A DNA stretch of 64,000 bases from Flagellimonas hadalis (GTDB taxonomy: Bacteria; Bacteroidota; Bacteroidia; Flavobacteriales; Flavobacteriaceae). The position numbers and the translations under genes are program-made. Positions 62,619 to 64,000 of the stretch are shown here, one piece after another; the first letter of the stretch is position 1, and the number at the start of each line of letters is the position of its first letter. The stretch covers positions 1 to 64,000 of the forward strand of contig NZ_VNIK02000015.1 of the NCBI RefSeq assembly GCF_007785775.2, in the 5' to 3' direction. Below the pieces are notes generated by a model. The model did no database searches. It saw only the letters and a list, made by a program, of their open reading frames with translations, and was not told the origin of the DNA.

Positions 62619-64000
62619 ATGAAAATGAAGTACAACAAATATGGGTTGGCCTTGGTATGCTTTTTTATGATCATATCAGGTATGAAAGCACAACGCACTT
62701 ATTGGAGCAAGGTAGAAAATAGGGAATCGACCTTGGGGGTTGCCAATGTCTATCAGAAATTCAGCACCCCAGATTTTCAGTTGAAATTGGTCAAGGCTTC
62801 GCAGACCGTTGCCGCCCTCAGGCCCAATAGCGAACCTTATTTTGATTTTACCCCCGGGGAGCGCCTCGAGATTAGGGACAAGGACAGTCTTTATCATTTG
62901 GGAGACATCAACCTTCGGATTAAGGATGCCAGTGGAACATGGAAATCGTATTCCACGGCTACCCATCGTGCAGAGGTAAGTCCTTTGGAAGTAACGGGCA
63001 CTATTCTTGCCGCTGCCGATTTGGCCAATACCTTGCCCAATGACATCCCTGTTTCGGTAAAAAGGTATTATGAATTGGACCATGATCAGTTGGTCATGCG
63101 CTTTGAGATTACCAACAAGCAAAATGCTCCTGTGGAAATCGGGGCATTGGGTATCCCGATGATCTTCAACAATATTCTTGAAGGCAAGTCATTGACGGAG
63201 ACCCATGCGCAAAACGTATTTTTTGATCCCTACATTGGAAAGGATGCCGGCTATCTGGAAGTGAAAAGACTGAGCGGAAGAGGCCCGGCACTTTTGGTAC
63301 TGCCCAAGGAGAACATGGGATTTGAGGCGTACAGACCCTTATTGGACGACCCAACGCCCAAGAGTATCGTTTTTGAAGGTTTTCACGAGTGGATGGTCCA
63401 TAGCAAAGCTTATGCAGATAAAGAATGGAAAGGTGTGGAGCAGTGGAACGAGCCTACTTCGCTCACACTCCGACCAAAGGAAACTAAAAGCTTTTCTTTG
63501 AAATTTGTCCTTTCTGAAGGGATCAAAAATATTCAGGAGACCTTGGTCAAGGAAGAGCATCCAGTTGCAGTCGGGGTTCCCGGTTATGTGTTGCCAAAGG
63601 GCGACAGGGCAAAACTGTTTTTAAAGTATTCCAAGGAGATCGAATCAATTCACATTGAGCCCAAGGGAGCTATAGAGTTTACAGAGGTGGGGACTACCGC
63701 ATCAAACTATAAAGAATATCAAATAGAAGGAAAACAATGGGGCAGGGCCAGGGCCATTATTACATATTCGGATGGAATGGAACAGAGCATCAATTACAAA
63801 GTAATCGATGCAAGGAAAGACGTTGTTGGTAATTTAGGGGAATTCTTGTTCAACGAACAATGGTACGATGACAAGAGTGACCCATTTAATAGGACATACT
63901 CGGTCATATCATATGATTATGGGAACAAGAGACAAGTGACCCAAGATGGTCGTGTCTGGATCGCCGGCCTTAGTGACGAAGGGGGAGCGGGTAGCTGGCT
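62619..64000 (+). CDS. Large exported protein, 3' end outside the window (possibly DUF5695-like)
   Basis: 460 codons are present, open to the window edge. Signal peptide MKMKYNKYGLALVCFFMIIS ending near KAQ (residue 25). The mature part is beta-sandwich-like at first (LGVANVYQKFSTPDFQLKLV, LVMRFEITNKQNAPVEIGAL, GFHEWMVHSKAYADKEW), then NEQWYDDKSDPFNRTYSVIS, which looks like the entry to a helical barrel. It resembles secreted Bacteroidota proteins tagged DUF5695, but I am unsure. It lies 26 bp behind the GH127-type gene and is surely in the same operon, so a role in glycan or glycoprotein handling is likely. Confidence 0.75.
   Translation, partial: MKMKYNKYGLALVCFFMIISGMKAQRTYWSKVENRESTLGVANVYQKFSTPDFQLKLVKASQTVAALRPNSEPYFDFTPGERLEIRDKDSLYHLGDINLRIKDASGTWKSYSTATHRAEVSPLEVTGTILAAADLANTLPNDIPVSVKRYYELDHDQLVMRFEITNKQNAPVEIGALGIPMIFNNILEGKSLTETHAQNVFFDPYIGKDAGYLEVKRLSGRGPALLVLPKENMGFEAYRPLLDDPTPKSIVFEGFHEWMVHSKAYADKEWKGVEQWNEPTSLTLRPKETKSFSLKFVLSEGIKNIQETLVKEEHPVAVGVPGYVLPKGDRAKLFLKYSKEIESIHIEPKGAIEFTEVGTTASNYKEYQIEGKQWGRARAIITYSDGMEQSINYKVIDARKDVVGNLGEFLFNEQWYDDKSDPFNRTYSVISYDYGNKRQVTQDGRVWIAGLSDEGGAGSW

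Overview
The window looks like chromosome from a marine-type member of the Flavobacteriaceae (Bacteroidota); a Muricauda/Flagellimonas-like organism is a guess from overall gene style. Pointers are two SusC/SusD pairs, a type IX secretion (type B) C-terminal signal, a FecI/FecR/TonB-receptor trio, Bacteroidota -7 boxes (TAnnTTTG) and Bacteroidota-style lipoproteins. No rRNA, tRNA, CRISPR array or intact insertion sequence was seen.

Region 1 (1-35.3 kb) is mostly ordinary core and accessory chromosome. It opens with an AT-rich, probably acquired solitary HsdR-N-type nuclease and two poorly known small genes. Then come a carboxypeptidase-like-domain protein, an SDR/DUF2867 oxidoreductase operon, argS, and a DUF559 nuclease lying between palindromic repeats. 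A FecI-FecR-TonB receptor operon (12.9-8.8 kb, minus) faces a repeat-built lipoprotein. Next are ffh and folD, a DUF2306 membrane protein, a hydrolase facing an HxlR regulator, a HerA-like ATPase, an exported RidA and a lectin-domain T9SS protein. The region closes with queE, a metalloprotease lipoprotein, a methyltransferase, a Cys-cluster protein, a sterol-desaturase-family protein, NamZ, a LolC/E-type permease, an aldose-1-epimerase-like protein, an exonuclease/GIY-YIG fusion and an MsbA-type ABC exporter.

Region 2 (35.3 kb to the end) reads as one catabolic locus. In order it holds: SusC/SusD pair 1; SusC/SusD pair 2; three consecutive DUF885 putative zinc peptidases; a divergent AraC regulator; all four enzymes that convert trans-4-hydroxy-L-proline to 2-oxoglutarate (DapA-type deaminase, 2-oxoglutarate-semialdehyde dehydrogenase, 4-hydroxyproline 2-epimerase, FAD-dependent D-amino-acid oxidoreductase); an S9 peptidase; a LamG-GH127/GH146-type beta-L-arabinofuranosidase; and a large secreted protein cut by the window edge. 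GH127 enzymes are known to remove beta-L-arabinofuranose from hydroxyproline-linked arabinooligosaccharides of extensin. The set therefore suggests a utilisation locus for hydroxyproline-rich glycoproteins: sugar removal, peptide cleavage, SusCD uptake and hydroxyproline catabolism.

The pieces are joined by a shared regulatory element that I found by eye: a tandem direct repeat, RNYAATATARTAT-N8-GNTAATA, with half-sites exactly 21 bp apart. It occurs six times, all between 35.4 and 57.3 kb. At four promoters (SusC-1, second DUF885 gene, DapA-like gene, S9 peptidase) a TAnnTTTA/G -7 box starts 56 or 57 bp after the first base of the element. The AraC protein encoded in the middle of the locus is the obvious candidate to bind it. 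This regulon is the main discovery of the window.
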